From: Lactobacillus sp. UBA5815
Lineage (GTDB): Bacteria; Bacillota; Bacilli; Lactobacillales; Lactobacillaceae
NCBI GenBank assembly: GCA_002417825.1
Contig: DICX01000030.1
Location: 9,723-21,250 of the forward strand
DNA length: 11,528 bases
Reading direction: 5' to 3'
Shown: positions 11,283 to 11,528 of the stretch, in pieces
Layout: each line of letters opens with the position of its first letter
How positions within the stretch are numbered: the first letter of the stretch is position 1
Made by a program: the position numbers and the translations under genes
The notes under the pieces: generated by a model
Told to the model about the DNA's origin: nothing
Database searches by the model: none
The model's input: only the letters and a program-made list of their open reading frames with translations

Positions 11283-11528
11283 TTATTTATAGACGACCTT
11301 GTCTTCGCGTTTTCCGATTCCGATAATATCGATCACAGGTTTAAAAGTTGGATTTTTGCGAAATATTATTCTGAGACCTAAATCACGATGTTTGATTTCG
11401 CGACAGCTCGCTAAATCACCACTTAGTGGTTTGCCAGCTTGCATCCCTTGAACTTTGATTCGCTTCAGACCTTTATTGACGACTCTAAGCTGTGAGCCAT
11501 CAAGATGCTGCTTTTCTTTTTCAGCTTG
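11283..11528 (-). CDS. RelE/ParE-family toxin, C-terminal part, runs off the window
   Basis: The minus strand is open from the right edge to a TAA at 11283-11285 (81 codons visible). The product reads as a RelE/ParE-superfamily mRNA interferase or plasmid-stabilisation toxin: AEKEKQHLDGSQLRVVNKGL, then GKPLSGDLASCREIKHRDLGLRIIF, then VIDIIGIGKREDKVVYK. The pattern L-x-G-x-L-x-x-x-R-E-I-K, R-I-I-F, I-x-x-I-G-K-R-E-D-x-x-V-Y is typical. The N-terminus and any partner antitoxin lie outside the window. In homologs as I know them the VYK is normally followed by further residues with a conserved Arg; here a stop comes first, and the frame continues with TKDRIKHHDSASDIDETD to a second stop at 11226. 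The gene may be slightly truncated by a nonsense change. Confidence 0.72.
   Translation of the reverse strand, partial: QAEKEKQHLDGSQLRVVNKGLKRIKVQGMQAGKPLSGDLASCREIKHRDLGLRIIFRKNPTFKPVIDIIGIGKREDKVVYK

Overview
The window looks like chromosomal DNA of a lactic acid bacterium in the Lactobacillaceae. The reasons are a pyruvate oxidase of the Lactiplantibacillus plantarum PoxB type, strong AGGAGG ribosome binding sites, small single-gene operons with intrinsic terminators, and moderate GC content. I cannot name the genus. There is no rRNA, tRNA, CRISPR array, intact transposase or phage gene.

Left part (1-3470): an L,D-transpeptidase (-); a TetR regulator (-) divergent from a TauE/SafE permease (+), with two tandem operator-like sites in the shared promoter; a small FMN-binding split-barrel protein (+) with a perfect palindrome in its leader; and a Nudix hydrolase (+).

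Centre (3470-5690): a self-contained unit for an unrecognised 61-residue protein, followed by pyruvate oxidase. The start region of each carries the same 31-bp bipartite inverted repeat, including a 15-bp exact copy 271 bp apart, so both are probably controlled by one unidentified regulator.

Scarred region (5690-7040): this stretch is built from broken genes. An ORF joins the first two thirds of a TIR/SEFIR-like domain to the last third of a HigB-type toxin. It is followed by an intact HigA-type antitoxin and a doubly frameshifted GNAT acetyltransferase remnant on the opposite strand. Inverted repeats lie on both sides.

Right part (7040-11528): a TM1586-type nitroreductase (+); an XRE regulator (-) separated by a one-base frameshift from its DUF5808-like membrane tail; a GrpB/UPF0157 protein (+); a DJ-1/PfpI protein (-) divergent from an HxlR/YodB-type regulator with a single cysteine (+), with a 21-bp inverted repeat over both -10 boxes; a PnuC transporter (+) with a structured leader that could form a pseudoknot onto its ribosome binding site; and the C-terminal part of a RelE/ParE-like toxin (-), running off the right edge and apparently cut by an in-frame stop.

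Pyruvate oxidase (makes H2O2), the nitroreductase, the DJ-1/PfpI protein with its cysteine regulator, and the FMN-binding protein are all compatible with redox and electrophile stress metabolism. They are separately transcribed, so this is a theme and not a demonstrated pathway. The most unusual items are the TIR-HigB chimera, the paired pox operators with the small ORF, the pnuC leader and the frameshifted XRE-DUF5808 gene.
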